Assembly: GCA_029959085.1 (NCBI GenBank)
Contig: JARWIR010000031.1
Location: 186,001-250,000 of the forward strand
Source: Nemophila menziesii
Lineage: Eukaryota; Streptophyta; Magnoliopsida; Boraginales; Hydrophyllaceae
DNA length: 64,000 bases
Reading direction: 5' to 3'
The notes below the pieces were generated by a model that searched no databases, was not told where the DNA came from, and worked only from the letters and a program-made list of their open reading frames with translations. This document shows, in pieces, positions 20,401-32,369 of this stretch (position 1 is its first letter; each line of letters begins with the position of its first letter). The translations under genes and the position numbers were made by a program.

Positions 20401-21165
20401 ATGATTAAGAGAACATAAACATTATTTACTGTAAGGGAGATGAAGAAAATCAAGGTATTGGATTTAATTGAGAAGAATCAAGTGAGACAAGTCCTAGTTA
20501 CAATTAAAAGGGTAAAATAGGTCATGAAAAGAGAGGTTAGCTAGCTGTGTTTGATTCAATAAGCAAAAAGATTCCAAATTTAGTGAAGAAGACAACACAA
20601 CCTCTATAGATCAAAGACCTTACACCCAAAGAAAAAAGAGAAAAGCTTCAAGGGACCTGATAGCTTCTCCGAAGAAACAATTAAAGGAACTACCTTTTTC
20701 TTATGAGAAAGTATTTGAAGAAGAAATTGATAAGGAGAATACTAGAAGAATCGTGGCGATTTGGAAAGATTAGGTTGGTCTACGCTCATGGTAAGACGTT
20801 CTAAACGTTCTTTTTATGAATTGTATTGTGTGAGGAGAAGAGGAAGATGTGGCACAGTTGATCTATGAGGAGGTGATACGGATTTTCGATCTCTCCTATG
20901 TCGTTATTTAATGCAATATCCTACTATGATCACGTGTCTTGATCAGGAATCGAATAAGAAGTTGGGTAAAGAAGAAACACGTGAATTTAAGATGAATAAC
21001 AATATTGACAATGCTTGGATCATTAAAAGTTTTGAGAGGAATTACGCAACTTTCAAAAGAAGACAAGGAGTACATCATAACACTCCTCGAGCAATCAAAG
21101 AAAAATCCAGCAAAATCCTATCTTGGATGTCGATAAGGCGAGTTAATAGCCTCAAAGAGTATGTT
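20401..21165 (+). pseudogene. Decayed env-like ORF of B1
   Basis: It begins ATGATTAAGAGAACA, aligning with the env-like start of A, but has many stops and large deletions. The recognisable end (about 20911-21060) keeps PTMITCL, then IDNAWI, as in A. It lies between TTGAGTTGGGGGT copies at 20380-20392 and 21267-21279. Confidence 0.7.
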
Positions 21166-21242
21166 TTCTTTCTTCCCTACCATTTCTTTATGTGCAATAT
21201 GTATGCTAATTTTAAATTTTATTTTTTCTTGAGTCTTTTTTC

Positions 21243-21279
21243 GAGTCGTGGGGACACGACTCATTTTTGAGTTGGGGGT
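21243..21279 (+). other. Second hairpin/PPT module of B1
   Basis: A perfect stem GAGTCGTG-GGGA-CACGACTC (21243-21262) is followed by TTGAGTTGGGGGT (21267-21279). The layout matches the module beside the LTR, but the stem sequence is different. Confidence 0.75.
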
Positions 21280-21516
21280 GGGGATTCGTTGTCCTCATCT
21301 TCCTTTTTGTGTTTTCATAAAATTTAAATTTTTTTAGGTTGAATTAAGGCATAGAATATGTTGAAAGTACCTATTTGAGCATGATTTTAACTAGGTCAAT
21401 GATAGTAAGTAGTATGTTTTTAAAAGATGTTGCAAAATTGTTTAGATGCATGTATGAAAACAGGAAATAAAGGATAGGAAAGTTAATGAGCAATGCTAAG
21501 AATTTATGTTGAAACT

Positions 21517-23765
21517 TGATGTCTCCCTAATTGTTCTTATTTTCGACCGGGGATTCGTCAAAACCGGGAACCCGGTTTGCTTCTGTACAAAAAAAAAAAA
21601 AAAAGAGAGAAAAAAAAAAGAAAAAGAAAAATATGAATGAATAAAACATCCGGCAAAGTGGAATTTTTCTGAAAATCATCTTATTTATAGTGGGTAGACA
21701 TGGGACGCTAAATTAGTGCGTATATGGGTGAGTGAGAACATCTTTTTGAGCTTTAACTCAAGCTCGAGGACATTGTTGATGGTAAGTGAGGAGAGAGCCA
21801 AAAGCTCACTTCAAATTTACCAAATATACATCCACACCTGTCCTTAAAGCCAACATTATAACCGTAAAGACCTCGTGATTCCTAAGTGCATAGTGAATTT
21901 ATTATTCAGTTGATAGGGAATACACTAGGTGGAGCGTTCAAAGCGAGTTAGGATTAATGACCACCCTATAGCCATCATACAGAGATGAGTACAAGTGTAA
22001 CCTTCAAGCATTGCGACTTTAATTTTATGATTGAGATTATTTATGTTTGATGTTGCATGATTAGTGTATGTGTATATTAGTTTCTAGAGTTTGCTATATG
22101 AGATTTATTTTGAGAATTGCTTTAGGGTTTATTTGCTAGCTTCTATGTGTTTATACGCTTACTTCTACCCCTTTGTTTTGTTTTACTTTGTCGGGACGAC
22201 AAAGGTTTGAGTTGGGGGTCTTGATGTCTCCCTAATTGTTCTTATTTTCGACCCTTAGGAGACATCATTTTTGGTGTTTATTTAATTAAATTGATAGACT
22301 TTTGGATTAAATATGCAATATTTCGGAATTCCCTTTTTATTTCTAGCATTTTTGAATTATTAAACTTTTGCGCGTAATATTGGTATTTTTAGTGTAAAGT
22401 TTACAGGTTTTAGATGTTAGCTAGGAGAGGAATCCGAAGATAAAGTCAAAGATCAAAAGATAGAGTCAAGACTTGAAGAGAAATCCCGAAGATTTTATTT
22501 TTAGAGCTGAAAATCCATTTTCCAGGCCATTGATTGCTGTTTTCGAGGTGCTTAAGAGTTGATTGAGCCGCTGACCTTTGAAGAGAAAACATTCCTTATC
22601 GAAGTACGGAACTTTAGCAACTGGAATGAGGTCAATCGGAGTTGTAACGCATCGGGAAAAGCTGTTTTAGTGAAGGCCTATCATCAGTTACGGGATTTTG
22701 GGCTTAGAAAGTGGGCTTGGACATTTAATTAGGCTTTTATTTTCTGGTCCAAGCCCTAGTCCGAATTTGCACTTATAAAAGGAGGTCTGGACTTCTATTT
22801 TTCACACAATTCACATTCCACAAGATTAAACACCAGAGAGAAGAAGCTACAAGAGCTGGAGTGGGTCTATAGCTCCGTTCGTAGTCATTCCAATTCCGGA
22901 AATTAGGTTCTTTTCGTATTTTAATTTTGTAAACAATATGAATTCCAATTCTTTTAATTTATTTTTTAATTTTAATATGAGCTAAGCTTTCATTAGTGCT
23001 TGAGAACAAACAATGGGTGAATCCTAGTTTTATTTTATAACGAATGTTGAATTTGGGTTTCTGTTAAATTAAATTAAATCAGGTCTTTTACTCTTTTCGA
23101 CAATTTATGATTATTTACTGATTTTAGAGTCGCGAACTAAAATTAGGTATTAGTATCTAAGCTATTCCACATATGTGGCGTGTGGATCATCTTGACGGGG
23201 GGTTTAGGTACGGAATTAATTGTTCAATCTGGGATAAAAACTACTGATTCTGACGAACTTAGTTAATCCTAGGGCCAAAGTGGTAATAAATCTTAATCAT
23301 CCAACGGTGGATCATATTTACCCTGACGGGACTAGTGACACTTTAGGATTGCCTTATAGTCCACCCTGACTGGGGTATAAGGAATTTAGAGTCCCGACCA
23401 TTGTAATTGACTGATTTAGCCCTTAAACAACATAAGTTAGAAAGTAAAATTAGGAGGATCCTTGCGTTCTCAAGTACTACATCTCATATTGCGTTTTCAC
23501 TTATTTTACTTGCGTCTTATCTTTTACTTGCATTTAATTATTTGTCTTTCATTTATTTAGAATTAATAAACAAAACCAAAACAAACAATTTATTATCTTT
23601 CATTTCCATAAGTGCATCAATCACTACTTGCTAAACATTGTGATCAACCATCCGTCCTTGGAACGAATCTGATTTATCAGGATTACTACTTGGGACAACC
23701 GTACACTTGCGGTTGTGGTTCGATTAGCATTTGCATTTATTTTTAGAACACACAAAGGACCACCA
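21517..23765 (+). mobile_element. Element C: internally deleted LTR element inside B1
   Basis: It begins TGATGTCTCCC, ends GGACCACCA and is flanked by AAACT at 21512-21516 and 23766-23770. Only the first 32 bp of the 5' LTR remain; the sequence then jumps to the 3' part of the internal region. PPT hairpin TTTGTCG-GGA-CGACAAA is at 22187-22203, TTGAGTTGGGGGT at 22207-22219 and the complete 3' LTR at 22222-23765. PBS and coding regions are gone. B2 has an unbroken copy of the insertion point near 29655. Confidence 0.88.
22222..23765 (+). repeat. 3' LTR of element C
   Basis: It is 1544 bp, from TGATGTCTCC to CCACCA, with a 10-bp stem inverted repeat spanning 22222-22267. Short self-complementary motifs CCCTGACGGG and variants recur at about 23195, 23320 and 23365. 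The short reading frame near 23407-23634 is not considered a gene. Confidence 0.85.
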
Positions 23766-24946
23766 AAACTTAGGAAAAGTTATTTGGTGTGTAGAACGTG
23801 AGGTTTGAAATTAGTTGAAAACCCGCTTATCTATGAACTATTAGTTAAAAAGTAACAAAATCCGGTAGTTAGAAAAATGAATAAGGCAGTTCTTTCATAT
23901 TGAAGCCACTTGAAGCTTTTTATACTTTCTCACCCTTTTATTTGATTATTGTTATTATTTATCTGTCTTAGCCCCTCTGAGCCTTTCTAAAGCCTTTTTA
24001 TTGAAACACATTATAATCCATACCCTTAGTTTGTAGGACTTATCTACATGACCCGCACTCGAATCGCAAAACCTGAAGCAAGTTGTTTTAGAGCTTGAGT
24101 TTGGGGTGGTGGGTTTCATCATTAGGGAACATTGGGTTTGGGAATTATAATTGTGATTTTATTTGATGATGGAAAAGTTTTTATTGTAACCCTTTGCCGG
24201 GGTAATAGTGAATGAAAAAGAAGCTACGAGCTAAATTTGCCAACAAGGGCATAAAAAGAGAATATATACATGAAAAAAATAGTATGATATCTAAACATCA
24301 AAAGAGAGTCATAGCTATACAAAAAGAAAAATTGATATGAAAAGAATATATATTCAGACCGACAAAGTGGAATTTGTAAATCATCACTAAAGGTTTTAAC
24401 TGGGATTTAGTGGGGATGCACATCAAAAGCATCAATAAATTGGGTTGAGTGAGAACATCTTCGAGTGAAACTCAAGCTCTAGGGCGATTCGTTGATGGCT
24501 AGTGAGGAGAGAGCCAAAAGCTCACTTTTCATTATCCAAATATATCATACCGTCCCTAAGCCACGTTACAACCAAAGACCTTAGGATTTCTAACTACTTG
24601 GTGGAGAAACAATTGAGCTATTAGGTAGTAGGTAAGTGGACCATTGAATAATATATTAGGACCTATGAACAACTGATAGCCATTAACATGAACTAAGTTA
24701 TCATCCTCTCCTTCTTGCATTGCGAAATTAATCTTGACTTGAATTCATGGATTGTTGATGATGTGTATATTAAGCATATTTGTGCATTATTTCTTGAGCA
24801 TTACTACATGAGTCTTTTTAGATATTTATGCTCTAGGATCATTCATTATGTTATGTTCTTATTCTCCTCCTACTTCTTCTTCTTGACTACCCTACTGTTC
24901 TTTACTTTTATTGTATCGGGACGATACAACTTTGAGTTGGGGGTCT
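23766..24946 (+). other. Noncoding tail of B1 with PPT module
   Basis: B1 resumes after C and matches the tail of A in layout (rich in conserved short motifs, no gene). It ends with hairpin TTGTATCG-GGA-CGATACAA at 24911-24929 and TTGAGTTGGGGGT at 24932-24944, directly before LTR2. Confidence 0.75.
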
Positions 24947-26453
24947 TGATGTCTCCTCATTTGTGATGATTTAATATACTTCAGAGACATCATTTTAGGC
25001 GTATTTATTAGTTTGTAGGTTGATTTGAGCTTAATTTAGTGCACTTTCCTATTTTGAGTCTTGATTTAGTAACATAATATTTTTAGAGCATATTGGGTTT
25101 AATTGTTTATTTAGTGTGAAGCTTTAAAGATAATTATGGAGATTATTTAGAGTCCAAGTCAAAGACTACAATATATGGAAAAAGATAAACATGGAAATTG
25201 GAGATAGAAGGAAACAGAGTTCAATTAGGAAAAGGAAAAGCTGCCTTAAATCTGAATTTCTGCAGCTACGCCTAAATAAGTGTCGATAACTCCAAAACGA
25301 AGCCGATTTTGGTAAATTACTTTCATAGGGACGTAGATAAATCTGTGAGGATTCTTTTGGTATATTGTGGAGCAAAAACAGACCAATAACGAAGAAGATA
25401 TGCTCAAAACAGTTCAGCAGTAATTATCTTTATTTCCATACGAGTTTGAGTTGGGCTTGGAGTCCAAAACTTAACCTTTGCTTCAAGAAACGAATTAGGT
25501 CAACCTATACACTATAAATACAGCCTCTTAATATTAGAAAATCATCCTTGGCCAGACCCTAAGGCCAAGAGGAAGCTGCAACACAAGAGAAGAAGTCTGG
25601 AAGGAGCAGAACACCATATGTCTCCTTCAACCTTTGATTCTGTAATTCTTTTCTCTTCTTTTCTTTGTATGAATTAAATTCCATTAGCTTGAGTTTTAGC
25701 ATATATTTATGAACCCTAATTTTGATTGATATCTATCTAATTTGGGAATTCTATGTTTTAAATTGAATTATTGTTTTTATTCTCTGTTTATGTGTTTGGA
25801 TTTATATTTTGTGTTCTTGTGGAACCATGGCCATATGGAATTACCATCTAGTAGTTAGGTAACCATTGACAACGGTGTTTAATTATATGTTTAACACATA
25901 ACGTCTAGTATTCGATTTAGATCTGACAAATCAACCTAACTAGATAATCACTATGGTTTAGTACATGTTACTATTTACCAATTACGGGAACAGTTTGCTT
26001 AGGAAGCCTTATTGACACAGGTAAATCCTATTTAAAACTACCTAGCGTAATTGGAACCGATTATTGAAATACTACATAATTCACCCTTACATGTTTAGAA
26101 CGGCGAAACTAGTGGGGATTACATGCTATTTACTCAAGCTAAACTTTCATACTATTCTCTTTTCTTTTATTTATTTTCTGTCTTTAATTTATTAGTTTAA
26201 TTTTCCTTTATTCAAAAACCAATGAGAAATATCTATTTATCTTCTTTCTATTTGCGTATTATCTTTCTATCTTTTATATCTGCACTTGATAATTTGCATA
26301 AGTTCTCTCTAACTTTCGTCAGTCTTTGAGGAACGAATCTTCTTATCATTAAAACTTGCATACGTCCTGTAATACTTGCAGAACCGTGCTAGCTTAGGGT
26401 GTTTAATTGCATCTAAAATATATCATCTTTTTATCACACCTTAGGCCACACCA
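24947..26453 (+). repeat. LTR2 of composite B (shared middle LTR)
   Basis: It is 1507 bp, TGATGTCTCC to GGCCACACCA, with a PPT before it and a PBS after it. It therefore serves as 3' LTR of B1 and 5' LTR of B2. It is the uninterrupted reference for the insertion site of A (near 26362). Confidence 0.9.
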
Positions 26454-26459
26454 AGTTTT

Positions 26460-26477
26460 TGGCGCCGCTGCCGGGGA
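26460..26477 (+). other. Primer binding site of B2
   Basis: It reads TGGCGCCGCTGCCGGGGA, the unmutated form for this group, 6 bp after LTR2. Confidence 0.82.
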
Positions 26478-26628
26478 CTACATCGTTAGTCCTTGTGCAA
26501 TTATCTTGTGCTTTTATTTTAGTTAGTTCTATTCTACGCTTTTCTTTTAGTTTTGTTTTACAGATTTTTTTTAGGCGAGAGCAGATATATTAGGAGAAGG
26601 AAGTTTCGTATTACTAGATCCTGCAGAA

Positions 26629-27763
26629 ATGGATGAGATAAACCAGCAAATGGATGAATTAAACAAACAATTTGCTCGGGGAAATCTAGTACACACATCA
26701 CCTTCATGTCCTAGTTGTGGAGCAAGAGATCACTCGTGAGAATATTGCATGAATAATCCAGCTTCAATTTCTTTCATACCTTATCAAAGAAACCATTATT
26801 ATGATGGTTATTATCAATCTGAAGGAAATTACGCTGATTATCAGCCCCCACAAAATTACAATTGGGTCGGAGATCAACAGACTTATTATCATAATAACCA
26901 TTATTATGATGATTATTATCAACCACGACCACAATCCTACTATCCTCCACAACCTATCTATCAAGAAGCGCCGATTTATAATGAAGCTTAACAAGAACCA
27001 CCTCCTTATTCAATGTAGCAAACCGTACAAGAACAACCTTCGAGTTTGAATTCAACCATGGCTAAGATAATGAACCTAACTGAAGATATGGAGATTAGCC
27101 AGCAAAGATTCCAAAACTCATCCAACGCGCTTAAGAAGATTGAGCATACAGTGTCACAAATGGTGAATAAACTACAAATCTTTGCAGAAGGACAACTCCG
27201 AAGTGATACTAGTGCTCCAGAAAACAATGTTTGTCATGCAGTTGAATTAAGAAGTGGAAAACAACTACCTCCACCAAGACTAGAACCAGAACCAGTCCCT
27301 ATTCCAGAAAAGGGGGGGAGAAGAAACAACAGAAAATACAGTCATAGAGGTAGTTGAACAAAAAAGTGTCCCAGAGAAGACGCCAGAGAAGAAAGAGAGC
27401 CCAGTGGTAACCAACACATGGCCTCCACCACCATACCCTTCACGTGTCAGAAAAAAGGACAATGACCTGGAATTCAAGAAGTTCGTTGACATGGTGAGCA
27501 AGTTAGAGATTAAAATACCGTTTGTAGAAGATCTCAAGAGAATGCCGACATATATAAAATTCATGAAGGACATTCTTTCTAACAAACGAAGATTCGAATC
27601 TAAGGATATGAGTGGATCACCAGGGGAGTGTAAAACTATCGAGTTACCACCGGAAACACCCCTTCCCACGAAATCTTGGATGACACCATCCCTGATTATG
27701 AAGAATCGAGCTGAAAAGTTCGTGGGAATTAGAGGCAAAGGATGGAAATTTCGTCATTCTTAA
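26629..27763 (+). pseudogene. Reduced Gag-like frame of B2
   Basis: This is a near-identical copy of the B1 frame. It shares the TGA in the zinc knuckle (26737-26739) and the TAG at 27016-27018. It also has its own TAA near 26989-26991 (TAT to TAA) and an extra G in the G-run near 27311-27317 that shifts frame. The B1-specific TAA at 19187 is absent (CAG here). Shared breaks predate the duplication and private ones follow it. Confidence 0.75.
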
Positions 27764-27845
27764 TCGAGTGTTTATGATGATTAGGTATTAGAGCAATCGA
27801 GTTAGGGAAGGCGAACAAAAATTTTCGGAAAAACTGAAGCAGGGG

Positions 27846-28105
27846 TGCGGTATACCGGACCTCAGCCCCGGTATACCGCAGGTGAAGAAAACCCGTACCA
27901 CGGGTAGCTGCCACGTGTTTTATGCCGAGAGGAGAAAAAAATCAAGCTGATGGGTCCGGTATACCGGACCCTATACCGCGCCATGCACCGCACGTCCAAA
28001 ACCCGTGCCACGGGTTGTTACCACGTGTTTTAAGACAAGGCGAAATTTTTGAACGCTGATGGGTGCGGTATACCGGACCATATGCGCGGTATACCGCAGC
28101 GCGCC
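27846..28105 (+). repeat. 109-bp tandem repeat of B2
   Basis: Units start at 27846, 27955 and 28064, again exactly 109 bp apart. CACGTG boxes are at 27912-27917 and 28022-28027. The candidate TATAAAAG follows at 28136-28143. Confidence 0.9.
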
Positions 28106-28545
28106 ACCAGAGAAAGAGAGATGCGGATCTGGGTGTATAAAAGAGGGTTAATGCTTTTAATTTCGAATTTCATAAACCTCAAGCCTCTTTCTCTTCTCCA
28201 AAACTCTCCCAACTCCATTAAAGCTCATACAAACCTTCCCCAATCATCAAAACACTACCCAATCGCTATAAAAACACATCCAATTCATTCTCCAAATCAT
28301 TAGAAAGAAGATTCAACCACCTATATCATACCAAAACACATTGAATCCAATAATCAAAAGCTTAAATTTCAGTAATTCATCCTACAATTTCTTAAATCCA
28401 TACCAATCCATGAAGAATCCATCTTACCCATATAGAGAATCATCATCAAATCACCTTTCCTAACCCAAATTAAGCTTGTTCAACCAATAATCAAGAGTTT
28501 CGAATTTCAAGAGTTGTTAAAGCTTTGAGTTGGGGGTCAATTGAG

Positions 28546-29304
28546 ATGATTAAGAGAACATAAACATTATTTACTGTAAGGGAGATGAAGAAAATCAAGG
28601 TATTGGATTTAATTGAGAAGAAATCAAGTGAGACAAGTCCTAGTTCCAATTAAAAGGGTAAAATAGGTCATGAAAAGAGAGGTTAGCTAGCTGTGTTTGA
28701 TTCAATAAGCAAAAAGATTCCAAATTTAGTGAAGAAGACAACACAACCTCTATAGATCAAAGACCTTACACCTAAAGAAAAAAGAAAAAAGCTTCAAGGG
28801 CCCTGATAGCTTCTCCGAAGAAACAATTAGAGGAACTACATTTTTTTATGAGAAAGTATTTGAAGAAGAAATTGATAAGGAGAATACTAGAAGAATCGTG
28901 GCGATTTGGAAAGATTAGGTTGGTCTACGCTCATGGTAAGACGTTCTAAACGTTCTTTTTGTGAATTGTATTGTGTGAGGAGAAGAGGAAGATGTCGCAC
29001 AGTTGATCTATGAGGAGGTGATACGGATTTTCGATCTCTCCTATGTCGTTATTTAATGCAATATCCTACTATGATCACGTGTCTTGATCAGAAATCGAAT
29101 AAGAAGTTGGGTAAAAAAGAAACACGTGAATTTAAGATGAATAACAATATTGACAATGCTTGGATCATTAAAAGTTTTGAGAGGAATTACGCAACTTTCA
29201 AAAGAAGACAAGGAGTACATCATAACACTCCTCGAGCAATCAAAGAAAAATCCAGCAAAGTCCTATCTTGGATGTCGATAAGGCGAGGTAATAGCCTCAA
29301 AGAG
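28546..29304 (+). pseudogene. Decayed env-like ORF of B2
   Basis: It has the same damaged layout as 20401-21165, with the remnant PTMITCL ... IDNAWI at 29056-29200. It lies between TTGAGTTGGGGGT motifs near 28525 and at 29411-29423. It is not functional. Confidence 0.7.
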
Positions 29305-30835
29305 TATGTTTTCTTTCTTCCCTACCATTTCTTTATGTGCAATATGTATGCTAATTTTAAATTTTATTTTTCCTTGAGTCTTTTTTCGAGTCGTGGGGAC
29401 ACGACTCATTTTGAGTTGGGGGTGGGGATTCGTTGTCCTCATCTTCCTTTTTGTGTTTTCATAAAATTTAAATTTTTTTAGGTTGAATTAAGGCATAGAA
29501 TATGTTGAAAGTACCTATTTGAGCATGATTTTAACTAGGTCAATGATAGTAAGTAGTATGTTTTTAAAAGATGTTGCAAAATTGTTTAGATGCATGTATG
29601 AAAACAGGATATAAAGGATAGGAAAGTTAATGAGCAATGCTAAGAATTTATGTTGAAACTTAGGAAAAGTTATTTGGTGTGTAGAACGTGAGGTTTGAAA
29701 TTAGTTGAAAACCCGCTTATCTATGAACTATTAGTTAAAAAGTAACAAAACCGGTAGTTAGAAAAATGAATAAGGCAGTTCTTTCATATTGAAGCCACTT
29801 GAAGCTTTTTATACTTTCTCACCCTTTTATTTGATTATTGTTATTATTTATTTGTCTTAGCCCCTCTGATCCTTTCTAAAGCCTTTTTATTGAAACACGT
29901 TATAATCCATACCCTTAGTTTGTAGGACTTATCTATATGACCCGCACTCGAATAGCAAAACCTGAGGCAAGTTGTTTTAGAGCTTGAGTTTGGGGTGCTG
30001 GGTTTCATCATTAGGGAACATTGGGTTTGGGAATTATAATTGTGATTTTATTTGATGATGAAAAAGTTTTTATTGTAACCCTTTGCCGGGGTAATAGTGA
30101 ATGAAAAAGAAGCTACGAGCTAAATTTGCCAACAAGGGCATAAAAAGAGAATATATACATGAAAAAAATAGTATGATATCTCAACATCAAAAGAGAGTCA
30201 TAGCTATACAAAAAGAAAAATTGATATGAAAAGAATATATATTCAGACCGACAAAGTGGAATTTGTAAATCATCACTAAAGGTTTTAACTGGGATTTAGT
30301 GGGGATGCACATCAAAAGCATCAATAAATTGGGTTGAGTGAGAACATCTTCGAGTGAAACTCAAGCTCTAGGGCGATTCGTTGATGGCTAGTGAGGAGAG
30401 AGCCAAAAGCTCACTTTTCATTATCCAAATATATCATACCGTCCCTAAGCCACGTTACAACCAAAGACCTTAGGATTTCTAACTACTTGGTGGAGAAACA
30501 ATTGAGCTATTAGGTAGTAGGTAAGTGGACCATTGAATAATATATTAGGACCTATGAACAACCGATAGCCATTAACATGAACTAAGTTATCATCCTCTCC
30601 TTCTTGCATTGCGAAATTAATCTTGACTTGAATTCATGGATTGTTGATGATGTGTATATTAAGCATATTTGTGCATTATTTCTTGAGCATTACTACATGA
30701 GTCTTTTTAGATATTTATGCTCTAGGACCATTCATTATGTTATGTTCTTATTCTCCTCCTACTTCTTCTTCTTGACTACCCTACTGTTCTTTACTTTTAT
30801 TGTATCGGGACGATACAACTTTGAGTTGGGGGTCT
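29305..30835 (+). other. Noncoding tail of B2 with two hairpin/PPT modules
   Basis: Hairpin GAGTCGTG-GGGA-CACGACTC is at 29388-29407 with TTGAGTTGGGGGT at 29411-29423. Hairpin TTGTATCG-GGA-CGATACAA is at 30800-30818 with TTGAGTTGGGGGT at 30821-30833. The site occupied by C in B1 is intact near 29655. Confidence 0.75.
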
Positions 30836-32107
30836 TGATGTCTCCTCATTTGTGATGATTTAATATACTTCAGAGACATCATTTTAGGCGTATTTATTAG
30901 TTTGTAGGTTGATTTGAGCTTAATTTAGTGCACTTTCCTATTTTGAGTCTTGATTTAGTAACATAATATTTTTAGAGCATATTGGGTTTAATTGTTTATT
31001 TAGTGTGAAGCTTTAAAGATAATTATGGAGATTATTTAGAGTCCAAGTCAAAGACTACAATATATGGAAAAAGATAAACATGGAAATTGGAGATAAAAGG
31101 AAACAGAGTTCAATTAGGAAAAGGAAAAGCTGCCTTAAATCTGAATTTCTGCAGCTACGCCTAAATAAGTGGTGATAACTCCAAAAAGAAGCCGATTTTG
31201 GTAAATTACTTTCATGTGGACGTAGATAAATCTGTGAGGATTCTTTTGGTATATTGTGGAGCAAAAACCGACCAATAACGAAGAAGATATGCTCAAAATA
31301 GTTCAGCAGTAATTATCTTTATTTCCATACGAATTTGAGTTGGGCTTGGAGTCCATTACTTAACCTTTCCTATTTTTGATTGACATCTATCTAATTTGGG
31401 ATTTCTATGTTTTAAATTGAATTATTGTTTTTATTCTCTGTTTATGTGTTTGGATTTATATTCTATGTTCTTGTGGAACCATGGCCATATAGAATTACCA
31501 TCTAGTAGTTAGGTCACCATTGACAACGGTGTTTAATTACATGTTTAGCACATAAAGTCTAGTATTCGGTTTAGATCTGACAAATCAACCTAACTAGATA
31601 ATCACTATGGTTTAGTACATGTTACTATTTACCAATTACATGAACAGTTTGCTTAGGAAGCCTTATTGACACAGGTAAATCCTATTTAAAACTACCTAGC
31701 GTAATTGGAACCGATTATTGAAATACTACATAATTCACCCTTACATGTTTAGAACGGCGAAACTAGTGGGGATTACATGCTATTTGCTCAAGCTAAACTT
31801 TCATACTATTCTCTTTTCTTTTATTTATTTTCTGTCTTTAATTTATTAGTTTAATTTTCCTTTATTCAAAAACCAAAGAGAAATATCTATTTCTCTTCTT
31901 TCTATTTGCGTATTATCTTTCTATCTTTTATATCTGCACTTGATAATTTGCATAAGTTCTCTCTAACTTTCGTCAGTCTCTGAGGAACGAATCTTCTTAT
32001 CATTAAAACTTGCATACGTCCTGTAATACTTGCAGAACCGTGCTAGCTTAGGGTGTTTATTTGCATCTAAAATATATCATCTTTTTATCACATCTTAGGC
32101 CACACCA
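30836..32107 (+). repeat. LTR3 of composite B (internal deletion)
   Basis: It runs from TGATGTCTCC to CACACCA, 1272 bp. It is about 235 bp shorter than LTR2 because the TATA-box and early R segment is missing at about 31372. CTTTA at 32108-32112 is the right TSD of the composite. Confidence 0.88.
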
Positions 32108-32112
32108 CTTTA

Positions 32113-32369
32113 TCTCCAATTTACATCATTATCTTCTTTCCCTTATCTCTTAGAATTGATTAGGTATCTAATTAATTACCATATGTCTTTGAATCTTCAC
32201 ATTTAACAAACAATTAAACCCAATATGCTCTAAATATAATAAATAATCAAATTAATGCAAGAAATGGCAAAATATAATAATATAAATAAAAACCGACAAT
32301 TAAATTATTAAATATACCAAAAATTATGTCTCCAACTAAGATTAAATTATCACGAATGGGGAGACATCA
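32113..32369 (-). mobile_element. Solo LTR D, right part
   Basis: It continues 5652-6940 and ends GGGGAGACATCA. The inverted repeat spans 32324-32369 with two tip mismatches (ATAA instead of ATCA on the inner arm). TACAC at 32370-32374 is the right TSD. Confidence 0.83.

Larger units (their letters stand above)
6941..32107 (+). mobile_element. Composite element B: LTR-internal-LTR-internal-LTR
   Basis: Three related LTRs (6941-8357 plus 18215-18309; 24947-26453; 30836-32107) enclose two nearly identical internal regions (18310-24946 and 26454-30835). The whole unit is bounded by the direct repeat CTTTA (6936-6940 and 32108-32112), so it occupies a single original insertion site in LTR D. Unequal recombination between LTRs of one element explains the duplication. 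Element A interrupts the first LTR and element C the first internal copy; neither is in the second copy. Neither internal copy encodes RT, RNase H, integrase or a complete Gag, so B is non-autonomous. Confidence 0.88.

Noticed and set aside
24715..24966. Hydrophobic small frame in the tail of B1 (also near 30604)
   Set aside because: It overlaps the PPT hairpin and the LTR start. Its presence in both B copies reflects duplication, and no equivalent is open in A or G.
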